A program made the position numbers and the translations under genes. A stretch of DNA of 64,000 nt, taken from positions 186,001 to 250,000 of the forward strand of contig JAHQRK010000013.1 of NCBI GenBank assembly GCA_019828595.1, read 5' to 3'. Below, one piece after another: positions 41,829 to 53,198 of this stretch. Below the pieces are notes generated by a model. It was not told the DNA's origin, ran no database searches, and saw nothing but the letters and a program-made list of their open reading frames with translations. Position 1 is the first letter of the stretch. Each line of letters opens with the position of its first letter. The DNA is from Aphanomyces cochlioides (taxonomy: Eukaryota; Oomycota; Saprolegniomycetes; Saprolegniales; Verrucalvaceae).

Positions 41829-43869
41829 CGAGGCGGATAAGATATTGGCGTCGGTCGCAATAAGACTGTAGTCGCACTGAATAGTCTCACCGTCAAAACA
41901 GTGGATAATAAAATATGAATATTCAAATCAACCTATATATTTCAGTGTATTTTTATCATAAAAACAAAAAGTCGACTATTTCAACTAAAAAATAATCACC
42001 AGTTTTCGAATTATATGAAACTTTGTATGAAACTTGACAAATTAGCTGAATTAATTAATTGATAAAATTTTCCATGGATAGATCTGGGTTTTGACAAAAA
42101 AACTCACTGTCACGTTTTTTCTGGCTATTTTTTTCGGTTTATTCATTTTTATTCTTGGAAATACGTCGCTCGTCGGACGATGAAAAGAAGCCTTCAAGAG
42201 CAACAAGGATGGATCAACTCGAGCGATTCTACATGTGTATGGGACGTATGAGCATGCTACGTATATTTGACCTCGTTGTTGTATTGTGATTTCCGTCCAA
42301 ATTTGCCAATTTTAGGCGATTTATCCAATCGCCTGGAAATCGTCCGGACAATTTGATTGGCTAAAAATAATTTTACTATCAATTGATTGGCTGAAAACTG
42401 ACCTAAGTTTGTGAGAGAAATGCTGCAAATCTCACGTCATCTCTATGACTCTGAACAACCTTCCAGAGCGACCCCACCTCGAAGAGAATTCCACGTTATT
42501 CAGCGCTCCTCACATTGAGCGTACAACGAGTGGAGAGGCCTCTGGCCTCGCCAGCGCAGCGACGAAGCTTCGTCGATTTCGTGTACCATCCCGATCAAGA
42601 CTTCAACCAAAGGTCAAAATAACCTTCTAAAATTGATATTAGTATTATATTTCGAAGGTCCAGCGATTTGCCGGCGGTTGATTCAACCAATCGCCGGAGG
42701 AAATTTTGAGTAGAACGCACAATAAATATTGTCTTGATATTCGACTTTTTTATACTTCGACTAGCCAATCATATCACGTTATGATTTATTTTTAACCAAT
42801 CATATGCATATAATTTTGCACTCTCTTATATACCCGCCTTGACATCAACAGGAAAATCGCAACAACAATGGTTCCTTGCGCAAAAGCTGCGCATCCCCAG
42901 AGTGGCTGATGTCTGTAGGAAGAACTCTTTAAACAGTATTGGTAAAAGATACATTTTAATAGAAAAAGACATTCAAAATAGACTGGAAAGTCCAAATTTG
43001 TGCGAAATTGACAATATTAGATAAACCAAGGCGTTTTAAGGTGATCAACCAATCGACCGATCTACCTCAGCAAAGACGACAAAGACGATGAGGCTGTCTG
43101 GAAGAAGTTCAACGTCCGCCGGTCATTTTAAGTGATGGGTGGTCTCGTCTATCGTCGCAAGTCTCGTTGTCAGGCGTGATATGCATCCCAGCATACGAAT
43201 ACCAATAATAGCGCACCTACTTCGACAAGACGCCAGCACATCTATCAGGATCAAAGTCACTCAGTGACGATCGCGCTCTCCGTCCAAGGCAAGACATTGA
43301 CGACTTCAGCATATTGTTGTCGTGCTTTTGCTTAAAACATGACAAGCTGTGTCTGTCTTGGAACGCATTGCGTCGAGCGATCTCCGTCGCATACAACTCG
43401 AAAAATGCCCACAAGCCACGGACCGCATGTTATGTACGTCGAATATTCAGAACTCCAAACTGACGAGATGGCGAAAATGGATTCTAGGTGTCACTGGACT
43501 TCCAAAGGCTATCAATCTCCCATGTGCTGACTACAAACTTGTGAGCTCATAAACTCGTCGTGAAATCGTTTTCAACAGCGCATGATCAACGACGTTACAT
43601 TTGTGGAGACGACGAGAATCAAGCGACAAACTCCTCGAGAATCGTGAGGTCTCGCCTTGTACACTGTACAACTGAAGGGTCAGACGCGTCGCCGAGATCA
43701 TCAACACGGGCCTTTGACGGCCAAAGATGCTGATCACCAAACCGAAGGAAGGCTTAGCATGCCCAATCTCTGAGGCGAATGTGATGTACTACTCCACTCG
43801 AACCTAGAGCTCTGCAGTAGCGCAAGGCTTGTGGCTACAACAACATGAATGACTGTGGCTGAACGACAC
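41829..43869. other. Gene-free stretch with decayed sequence
   Basis: AT-rich to about 43000. From about 43020 the plus strand has coding-like pieces in shifting frames (for example ALRRAISVAYNSKN near 43360-43410) broken by stops. This looks like an old retroelement or gene relic, but no reverse transcriptase or integrase motif is recognisable. Confidence 0.4.
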
Positions 43870-44478
43870 TGGTATGCATTTTGGGCGATTAACAGCTCGG
43901 TTTGTAGATGGCGTCCTTGGGGAGCAGATTCTTGGCGCTCAAGAAGTCGATGATTTTATGCTTCCCTTCAGCAACGCGAAGCACTTAGGCTTGACGTTCA
44001 GGTGGCCCCACGATCCAAACAGGCCAAGACTGCAGCGTGCAGGCTTGAAGGTAGCCGTATTTGGTCAAGGAGATGTTTGGGTTCACTCGGAGTTTCACAA
44101 TACCAAAGTCCAACGTTGAGTTCGCGGCAATAAGCGTCGCGTTCGATGCCACAATGATGCCAGGGCAGGCCAGTTGCTTCGAGTTGTTTGGTCATCACAC
44201 GTCGCGCATTCGGCACCAAACTCGTATTTCGTTGCCGAGGCTTCGACTTGCGATCCAATGCAATGATAGTTGGTCAATAAGTGGCCTTCAGAACCCCAGA
44301 GAAAGCCCGTGCAGTAATAACCTTCGCTGAGATCGAGCAACAGTGAGGCCAAGCTTGTACTTGACAGGATCCGAGTCTTTGACGCAAGGGGCAGCTTAAT
44401 CAAGTCTTGGAAATAGCTCGTGCGGTGATAAATGCTGGCAGTGGCGGCGAGGACAGCGAGCGTCGCGATTGACTTTAT
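43870..44478 (-). pseudogene. Secreted trypsin-like serine protease, start lost and frameshifted
   Basis: On the minus strand, KSIATLAVLAATASI (a signal peptide) begins right after ATA at 44476-44478, where ATG would be expected. It continues in frame to YYCTGFLWGSEGHLLTNYHC, with the catalytic His region of a chymotrypsin-fold protease (normal form TN-HC), then YEFGAECATC. Near 44170 the frame shifts into NSTLDFGIVKLRV, which carries the D of the active-site triad region, and decays after about 44040. The Ser region is not found. Oomycetes secrete such proteases. Start loss, shift and truncation make it dead. Confidence 0.7.
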
Positions 44479-45585
44479 TGCTCCGAGAATATTTTCAAGT
44501 GCACTTGCAAGAGAAGATGCAAGTCATTCTGGTCGTCTGGTCGTTCAGCCTTACCAAAATATCAAGCATGACGTCAAGGCCGGTCATTCATGAAGATTCG
44601 CACAAAATTGAATCCCAAGGCGACTCTTCCTCAGACGTCTTGAGCGATATTTGTTCACTTGGACGCAAGCAATAGAGCTGGCAGAGCAGCGAAGAGCTAC
44701 AGGGACGATAAATATATGTTTATCCCTGACGGTGTTTATTCCTCATGAGATCGACAGGACCAAGTAGTTGTGGCAAGACGGCAACAAGAGCGTTCACTTA
44801 TTCTCCAAGAGTTGCTAAACGGACATGCAGACAAATCCAATGCTCGACAGAATTAGCACCCACACCCAGCAGTCGACCTGGGTCATCGGATGCAATTTCA
44901 ATCAAGCCAGAGTCTCCAAGTCGCCATAGCCAGCCCAGCGCAGTGATGGAGATGCTCTTCTCAACTGGATAAGCCTTGTAGTGCCTTCACCCTGCCTTCT
45001 AGAGCGTGACACACGATATTGGTGGACATGATGGAAATCTGTTCGGCTCAGCTCGCTCCATTTGAACTCACGAAGAACAATCGAACAATGACTCATTGGG
45101 AACACAAACGAACTATGAATTCAAGGGAAATACACAGCTCCAGTGCATTGTGTACGCGTCTCAACCATGAAAATGCCTCGTCATGGGTGTCAGCAAGATG
45201 ACAAATGCTGAAGCTCACAAACTTCATATTACTTCAAAATATGATATACTGTATATATTAATAGTTTGAATTATAAATATATATAAAATATTCAAGGATT
45301 CTTTATGATAATAACATATATTGAATTTACTAAGATATCAGTTTACACAGTTAGCATCAAACTGCAGCGCGACGACTCGAGCGAGTTGTCCAGTGTTTGA
45401 CAAGACATGCGTTCCAAGCAGAGATATGATGCATCGACGAGTGCAATCGGCGACGTCTTGGTCATTTGGAGCTCTCAAAGGGGCGGCGGACGCAAGAGTT
45501 TGTCCAGATGGCAAAGAATAAATTTATGGTTTACCCGAAGGTCTAATAAGTATAGTGGACAACATCCAAGGCAGTGGAGTTCAGC
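44479..45585. other. Spacer with no gene seen
   Basis: Only short frames; the last 350 bp (45230-45360) are strongly AT-rich. The upstream side of the dead protease lies here. Confidence 0.5.
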
Positions 45586-46158
45586 TCAGTTGATCACGCT
45601 CATGAGCATCTTGAGTGGCGTTGGAAACCGCGGAAGCGCTGGTTGTTCGTCTGGTTTCGCCAGTTGGGCATGCAGCGACGGCAATCGGAGAGGCTCGACG
45701 TGAAGCGGTCGTTGGACTGGTTCTTTTTGCATTTTGTCCTCGATCTCACGATTGTGACGTGCACAATAGGGACCGTTTCGTGCATGGCACGTGCAGTCGT
45801 CGATTCGGCACTTGCGCCCCCCGCCATGGCGAACACAAAAGCCCCGAGCATGGGCTTGCTTGTCACATCCGTCTCGAGAGCAGCGTTTCTTGAGGTGGGA
45901 GGCGCCATGACGAGAACAGAAATTGCCCACGCGCGAGTTCATCGTGCAGTTTTCTGCTTGGCATTTGGGCTTGCCCCCATGCTTGACGCAGAGATTGCGG
46001 GCGTAGACTTGGTTTTGGCAATTGTGGACAAGGCAGAGCGAGCGATGGCGATGGAATGTGCACTTCCACGTGCCATTCGCCGTCGGGTTTTCACAGTCGT
46101 TGAAGAAACACTTCATATTGCAAAATGATTGACATGGGCACCCAACGACGTGCGACAT
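45586..46158 (-). CDS. WRKY19-like Cys/His repeat zinc-finger protein
   Basis: A 190-residue protein from ATG 46158; an earlier in-frame TTG is ignored. It consists of about six short repeats with spacing C-x(4)-C-x(n)-C-x(2)-H, such as CSRDGCDKQAHARGFCVRHG, CQAENCTMNSRVGNFCSRHG and LCVKHGGKPKCQAENC. This repeat is abundant in oomycetes, where annotation pipelines call it WRKY19-like; it is not a WRKY DNA-binding domain. Each unit probably binds zinc. The C-terminal 45 residues are Pro/Leu-rich. Nuclear action is plausible but unproven. It is intronless and stands between decayed regions. Confidence 0.8.
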   Translation of the reverse strand: MSHVVGCPCQSFCNMKCFFNDCENPTANGTWKCTFHRHRSLCLVHNCQNQVYARNLCVKHGGKPKCQAENCTMNSRVGNFCSRHGASHLKKRCSRDGCDKQAHARGFCVRHGGGRKCRIDDCTCHARNGPYCARHNREIEDKMQKEPVQRPLHVEPLRLPSLHAQLAKPDEQPALPRFPTPLKMLMSVIN

Positions 46159-47824
46159 GGTCCCAACTTTGAAGTGCGTCAAATAGGTTTAAGTCCCCCG
46201 AGCTTTGACAAAGTGATCCCAGCTAAAACAATCCGCATCGTTGGGTTGTGGTGCGTTAGCGGCCGCTACGGACCATCCGCAAGCTTGTCAAAGGCAGACA
46301 GACGCACGTTTTGGTTTGTAAATGGACCTGAATCGCCTGTGATCTCTTTTCCCTCGCTTTAATGACATATAATCTTATATTGGACATAAATTTACTGGAA
46401 CATCTAAAAATTGCAAGGAAATCTGACACTAAAGTCAGGGAGATATTAACATAGTCCATTCGACCGAATCGCAAATTCCAAGCATTGCTTGTCGTGATGG
46501 AATCGAAACAAATGGCACATGACAACATTACACGTTGCGAAACACGATTTGCAATGACGCCAGGAGCATTTCGGAGCGCTTGTGTTCTCTAGGACCCTTG
46601 CGTGTTGGTATTATTCCTGCTATCAAGAATTTGCATCGCTGAGCGTTCCCCCCTTGGCTTTCTTTCGGACTGCTGGGCGATCACCACATCCACGGACACA
46701 GGCGCACAATTGTCGCTTGTTGAGCCCAGCTGGTGTGAGAGCCTCCATGTGTGTCTATGTTAGGAATAAAACGTGTTTAATCGAAAAGGCTGTCGGCCGA
46801 TCCAAACAACATCACACTCGCCCAAGACAATGACAACGTCCTTGCAATTCGATGAAAAAAATTTCAGTCCAAGCTTGTTAAGGACCGAGAAACGCAAATC
46901 TTTCTCGGTGGGCGATCCAACTGTGGAAAGTCGACAAGATTTTTATTGTTCCTCGTCAGTAAATCTCGCACGTTGTCAATTGTTCCGCCCTGCACCCTTT
47001 GGCCAAGCGAGGCGGCAAAGTTCAGCTAATTTCACACGAAGGCGACGACAAAAGGGAGGAATATGCAGCTTTAATGGATTTTTCATGGGTTGCGTGGAGA
47101 GGCCGATCGTATGTCTTGTTGGTTTGCAGCGACATTGTGCTTGGTCCTTGTGCGTACGACAACATTATGCACAACGCCATTTCGTCTCCTTGTTTGAGTT
47201 GATTTGTCAAACACGGCAACTTGCACAACGTACGAACGTGGGATGCTGTCGAGCCGAAACCTTATTCCAGTTGTCTCTGACCAAGATACCTGTTTAAATA
47301 CATACCCTATAAAATGTTATATTGCACAGAGTATAACGAGTATAATATTATAGAGGTTCATTAGCCAAGTCCAAGTGTCACTGTGGAAAAGCTAGCTATT
47401 CAGTTATGGCTCGATTTAGTGAACCCACTGAAAATAAATATATCTTCAAAATCAATATACAATCAGATGCAACAAATTATAATAATATAGAGTTTATTCA
47501 AACACCACAGACGGCGATGGCCACACGACAGGAATTGCAGAGGACTCAAACGGTACTGAGATTTGGCGGTTGTAGGTTGATGTCATGAATAATTCACTGA
47601 ATGCTTTAGATGTTGTTGTGAACTGCACGGCTCATTTCGATGTGCACTACCATGGTAGTTAATCATTACCCGTGTGGATCACGATAACTGTAATATTTTA
47701 TATTGTTGAAGGATTCACTAAATCGAGCCATGACTGTAATCAAAGTAAAAATGGTCAAATAAAGAAGAAATACAAACGACAACGCCATGGACTGATTTTG
47801 AATTTACCAACATGCAATCTCCTC
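46159..47824. other. Spacer with uninterpretable fragments
   Basis: Frames of up to 174 codons occur (46773-47297) but no domain is recognisable, and codon composition is irregular. A Cys-rich minus-strand piece near 46480-46570 might be a transposon zinc-finger remnant, but it is too short to name. Confidence 0.35.
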
Positions 47825-48449
47825 CTAAAGCTCATACACTTCGACCTCCTCGTCTACAATGACGGCATCTTCATTTTCAACTTGCGTATGAGTTCGTTTA
47901 CGGCGACTTGCTTTCCTCAATACTGCATTCTTCATGTTATCATCAGTTGGTGCCTGATAAAGTTCATTCTTGTTGTACTCAGGCGGAACGTGGGGTCGAA
48001 TCTTTTTAAACATTTCGCAAAGTTTCTCGTCGTTCACTGGTGGTAAATGGCACTACGTATGGAAAGACACGTCGAACACCCTTTCCTCGTGTTCGCCGCT
48101 GCGTTATCAAGTCAAACGTTCCACAAAGAGACAGTGTAGTGTACATACATGTGAGCAATTGCTCTTTTGAGAGCGATTTCATAGACCCCAAGAAATTCAC
48201 AATTTCAGTTCGCTTCTCTGCAAGACAAAGCTTAGGGCAACAAGCATAGCTGAGCAGGCTGTCAACATCACGTAAATCATCGTCGCTCATGTGTAGTCTA
48301 CAGAGAAACTGCTGTGGCGTGTACTCGTCATCTTCACTTGCCGAGCTGCTGTAGTCCTCATCGCTTGACACCAACCACAAAGAATGTTTAAAACACACTG
48401 ACCACTCACAAAAGTGTTTTCTTGATGTTTCTCCATTATTAGTTTTCAA
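47825..48449 (-). pseudogene. Fragment of an unidentified transposon-like protein
   Basis: Two overlapping minus-strand frames, 48006-48449 and 47825-48037, join through a one-base shift near 48045. The first is acidic and Ser-rich (SSDEDYSSSASEDDEYTPQQF), then has TRGKGVRRVFPYVVPF. The second has PPEYNKNELYQAPTD and a basic KASRRKRTHTQ followed by an acidic end. The GKGVRRVFPYV-PF stretch recalls N-terminal parts of some oomycete transposon proteins, but I cannot name the family. A copy of the dispersed repeat (48454-48523) and the 6.9-kb element lie immediately upstream. Confidence 0.35.
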
Positions 48450-48453
48450 GAGG

Positions 48454-48523
48454 TGAAAACTTTATACTCGGTTATCTCGAGAACAAATTTATAGAGGAAG
48501 ACCGATTTTGTTTTCCTGGGCTT
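48454..48523 (+). repeat. Dispersed ~65-bp repeat, copy 3
   Basis: GAAAACTTTATACTCGG, TTATCTCGAGAACAAATTTA and GAGGAAGACCGATTTTG match the copies at 39336 and 40095. It ends about 25 bp before the TTA that borders the 6.9-kb element. Confidence 0.6.
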
Positions 48524-48550
48524 CAAATGTTTCATTGCATCCACTTGTTA

Positions 48551-48730
48551 GAGCACACACCAGGAGTGTCTATGTCTATGTCCAAACTGCAAACTTCGTA
48601 TTTCCGGATAAAGATTGTTACTATCCGAACGATTTGTACTACTGTGTCCCAAAATTTAGATTTTCGTGTCCAACCAGAAAAATATAGACACGAAAATATA
48701 TAGTACCGTATCGGTCATATTATCTCACCA
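48551..48730 (+). repeat. Left 180-bp terminal inverted repeat
   Basis: It pairs with 55251-55432. One internal block of about 17 bp between ATTTTCGTGTC and GACACGAAAAT is in opposite orientation relative to the right copy. Confidence 0.85.
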
Positions 48731-48876
48731 CGAAATTTCGGCTTGGTGAGTGAACGAATGGCTCGGCTCTGGTGAACGATCCTCATTGTAGACCGCTTAC
48801 GCTTTAGGCGCAGTCTCCTCCTGGCTAATAAACAAAGTATTGGATTTCATTCGACGAAGCTGCTTGGTGTGAATTA

Positions 48877-51319
48877 TTACGCTTGGAAGCCTGCCATATA
48901 TGCCTTCATAGCTTCTACACAATTATGAACAAGTCTTTGTGTGAAAAGAACGCTTCTCTCAACGTAAGCGCACTCATGCTCATTGGAACCTTCATCAGGA
49001 TCTCCTGAATACCCTTTTACAGCTGCTTGTTCATTGTCGACAGCGCTTGCTTTTTCATCCGTACCCATTGCCTCGTCGATAACTCCGTCCAGAACATCTT
49101 CAATCGGCAATGACTCGATGAGCTCTCCATTGATTGTTACGTCAGCATAAAAAGCGTTATTGGATTTATAGAAGTGCAATACATCCATCACCATTGCTTG
49201 ACGGACGAAATGAAACTCCTTCACTTTCACCAACTGGTCTTTTGTGAATGGACCAGCAAGAACAACTCGATACATCGCGTCTCGATTCAACTTCAACGGT
49301 AAAAGATTTGCGGGGGGGGGCAGGAACAGCGTTGAAAAGAATTAAATGTGATCAAATCATGCGATGTTCTCCGCCACGAATGATGCCAGTTTGAGCAACA
49401 ACGCTGACGAGAGAGCACATAAACATCTCAGCCCAAGTCGCCTTAAACAATTCTTCTGGTAGTTCAGCGATGAAAAGGTGATTTGCAATAGCATACTTTG
49501 GTGGTAAAGACCACGATGAAACAGGTATTTACAAGAAATCGGGAATTCGATATCAGGCGTTATCTCGCCATCACTGTTTTCTATTTCGTCTGAGTAAACA
49601 TTGCTAGGATAATCTACATCATTTTCATCAACATCATTTGTAGCGACAGAAAAAGGGTCGTCATTGTCGAAGTCATGATGTAGATTTGACGCTACATCCA
49701 CTGTTTCTTCAGGAAATAAAAAGTGTCGAGGAATCGCATTCATCCATGGCTTTCGAAGGTGAACTTTTTTCCGGATCAAATACCGTACAGATCAACTTTT
49801 GATCAACACCTTTTCCTTGATCAATTTCCTTGATCCGATCAATACCAGTTTCATACTGACAAGAGAGAATTGGAGTGCCGACATCAAGCATGATTGCACG
49901 TGCTGACTATTGCTCTCTTGTCAATCGTTTGCCTTTCTAGCGAGTAAGAGTCGTTCAGCAGTGCCACAACATCTTTCTTGTAAACGTTCAGCAGTTCAAG
50001 ATGAGCAGCACAGTGTTAATCATTTCCTACAGTAAGCATGTATGCACTAGCTTCTTGCATCACCCTTGGCTTGATTGTCGTAGCATGACGCATTTCGTGT
50101 TGCTTTGGTATTCTCCAGCCACGTAGAAACACTAAATTAGTCTTGATCAATTATGCTGATCCTGATCATACGGTGTGTTGATCATATTTTGATCCTGTAC
50201 GGTATATAATCCGAAAAAAATTCTTCGCTTTCGAAGTGTTTCTTCGCAGTCAAGACACATTTGAAAGGATACGTCTTCTGCGCTGTCGATGTCCTTCATA
50301 TTGCTTGAGTGTACAATTCCTTTCCGTGAAAGTAGCAAGTCGACAAAAACTGGATGTATGTCTTTGCAATCATAGAATTCAATCAAATTAGCACACAGGT
50401 TTGGTTCTGGATTTCTTAATCGAGCAGCCATGGACTGGAGAATTTCAGTGTCCTTTGTTGAATAAACGTGGACGTTTGTTATAAACACAACACGGTCACA
50501 CACGCAACAAACACATTGATCCATACCCGTGGGACCCAAGGCAAAGTCGGTTGATTAAGAATGCTGTTTTTCATTTCTTGAGAGCAAGGTGGAAGGTATC
50601 CAGACTCATCAAATGCTTGACATTCCGCATCTGTTAATCGAGTAGAGTTTATCCTGTTCAATTGGGAGAGACGATAGTTGAGTCTTCGCTTCAAGTTGTT
50701 TCCTTTTGGCACTTGGTGACTCAAATTGAATAAACGCCTTGCTTTGCGCTCTTCTATACCGAAGACGTTTCAATTTTGCCTCATCAAGCTCGCTCATTCT
50801 TTTTGTAGCATCGTTCATCTTTTGGAAAGCAAGCCATTTCAATCTTCGATCTTCGGTTGATTCTCTTGACAGCTCGGCAGCTTTCTTAGCTTTGAGAATA
50901 TCTCGACGAAATCTACGTGCAACTGACATCTCCATTACTCTCTGAGCAGTCTTTCGAACTTTTGAATTGTCGAGACGCATTCTGTGCGATTCAAGACTTT
51001 CCATGCTTCTCAACTCGGCTTTTCTCAATCTTAGCGCATTGAGATCAGCTTCAAAGAATATCACGTCATTAGCTTTGCGTTTTCTGAGCCTTTGTGCATC
51101 AATACGCGTTCTGCGTGCTCGAGGACTTTCCATGGACCTCAGCTCCTTTCTTCTCTGACTTTGTGCACTGAGACGGATTGTCCTTTCATTTGTAGTTTCA
51201 TTTTCTCTTTGGATAACTCTTTGACGAGTTTTGTTTAACTTTGCACACTCCCTTCGGAGACGAAGTTGGTCTGTCGAAATAATATCTTCTTTTTGATTTT
51301 GTATGAGTCCAGATTCCAC
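48877..51319 (-). pseudogene. Helitron-like N-terminal region, decayed
   Basis: Minus-strand pieces in order. 51319-50609 is an Arg/Lys-rich, Ser-Met-Glu repeat region (QRRKELRSMESPRARRTR, LRKAELRSMESLESHRMR) like the STPR-type repeats found at the start of some Helitron proteins. 50539-50147 has CVCCVCDRVVF and later CLDCEETL. 49779-49357 is acidic. 49296-48877 reads VVLAGPFTKDQLVKVKEFHF, FYKSNNAFYADVTIN, resembling the domain that precedes the Rep part in eukaryotic Helitrons (DUF6570-type). The Rep and helicase parts are absent. Stops and frameshifts separate the pieces. Confidence 0.5.
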
Positions 51320-53198
51320 TTGAGTAGGTATTATCGAATATTCCTAATATCATGCACATATTAGTTATTGTACAATGTATGAAGTAAGCATAATGCAGAA
51401 TATAACTACTCTAATTGTATTCTTACATGGATCACAATTGATTGGTCATATTTTGTCTCTTTTGATGAGGCTCTTTGATTGGCTTCATTTCTAGGATTCT
51501 ATATGTAGAAATGGATTACCCTCATAAATTAATAATTATTTATACCTTTCTATAATGATCTTTTGTTGTCATGAGAAAACTCTTAAAATTAATATGTTTA
51601 ATTATCGGCGATGCAATGGTGGTCGATGAGGTCGGCAAATACCAAAGGGATCGGCAAGAACGCAGGTAGGGACAGAGAATTCAAAGTCTTCAGTAGTCCA
51701 CCAGACACCAGAATAATCCGCACAAACTCGACTTTTGTCAGACAGTCTCGTTTACTCGAAAACCACCCTCAAAGGAATGTAAAGACTCTAGTATTGGATT
51801 ATTTCTTTAACAGTGGTGGAAAGCATCGAGGGGACTTCAACAAAAAATATCATACTTTAGGCAAGGCGCAACTTCGAACCAACATATCCAGTTCTGACGT
51901 ACGTATAAGTAGTTATTCATATTTGAAGGTTCAAACGATGGTCCCAAGTCCTTCTTAACCACTTAAGTGGTCACAAGGCACATGAATATCGTTGTTTATC
52001 GGATAAATGCATTATCAGTCTTTTAATTCATGGATATGGAATTGAATAAACGTATTTTATTGCATATTCGTTCTCTCAATTATCGTCCATCATTTGCAAA
52101 ATCAAAATAATCGAATATGAGAGACTTCGATCATCCAACTAATTTTTCTTGAACCTCTTGAAAAGTTATGTGATCAGTTTTGTCAAATAATTTCAATTAA
52201 ACAGGTAATAGAATATAAGGATGAAAAATGAATATCACTCTCGACTACGTTTCATCGTTTCTTGTAATCTATGTGATTTGAAAGGATTGTATTCATACAG
52301 TCGTTATCACCAGAAAAACTGCATAGGAAAACTGTTTTTATTTGTTCCAGAGTGTAATTTATTGGGTCAAAACATAAAAAGTCCCCTCGATGCTTTCCAC
52401 CACTGTAAGCAACCTATCACAACCACTAGAGCGATCACAAACAGCAGTTTTATCGAGAACAAAACTCGTCGACTAGTCGCGTGTGGAAATCACGAGTTTC
52501 CACCGGCCAGGAGCACCAGCAGCTTGCGGGTGCAACGAAAACCAAAAATGAGATGGCAGTCGGGAGTCATGGAATGTACAGTACTTCATCTGGCTCTTGT
52601 TATGTGATATAAACAGATAATAATAAAAATCGTCCTTCTCACTCACATAATATATAATGTTTAAAAAGACTAATTAAAATACTTTCTTCACGGAGAATTT
52701 CTGTTTGGTTTTTGGAGGAAAGAATATGTTCTGTCCCTTTACTTAACTCGATAAAGTAATCTGTCATGTCCCTTTACTTTAGTAAAGGGGACAGACAAAC
52801 GATTCAAAATAATTTGTGTTTCTCAAATTATGCGACTATTTCAAATTAGTTATATGGATAATTCAAATTATTGTGACACTTTTATAATTGTATTTTTGCT
52901 CATTTTAATAAAATGAATAATTGAATTTAAGTAAAGTATTGGAAGTAAAGAATGAAATAACAATTTAGATTGCCATTTTTATCTATTTTGTCTGGAGATA
53001 AGCCATGAACACAAGATTACAAGAGACAAAACTGCAAAGCCCATCCAAAATCTTCACCCTGACGCAGTGGAGACTGCGAATTTGTCTGGTGAACACATAT
53101 AAACGAATGCTGAGATGACCAATCAGATAATTCGAGCGATACTAAGCTAAAAATGAACTATTTTGACTGCAATTTAATCAACGTATGGATTAGTAAAG
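51320..53198. other. AT-rich stretch, no gene seen
   Basis: Short frames only. A small hairpin, TGTCCCTTTACT/AGTAAAGGGGACA at about 52769-52796, with a further copy of CTGTCCCTTTACTTAA at 52734, may be a terminal-repeat remnant. Confidence 0.45.

Noticed and set aside
43020..43740. Gypsy-type retrotransposon remnant
   Set aside because: Coding-like pieces occur, but no diagnostic YxDD, DDE or protease motif could be found, so the class is not claimed.
46773..47297. 174-codon plus-strand frame
   Set aside because: No recognisable domain, uneven composition and overlapping frames of similar quality; likely decayed sequence.
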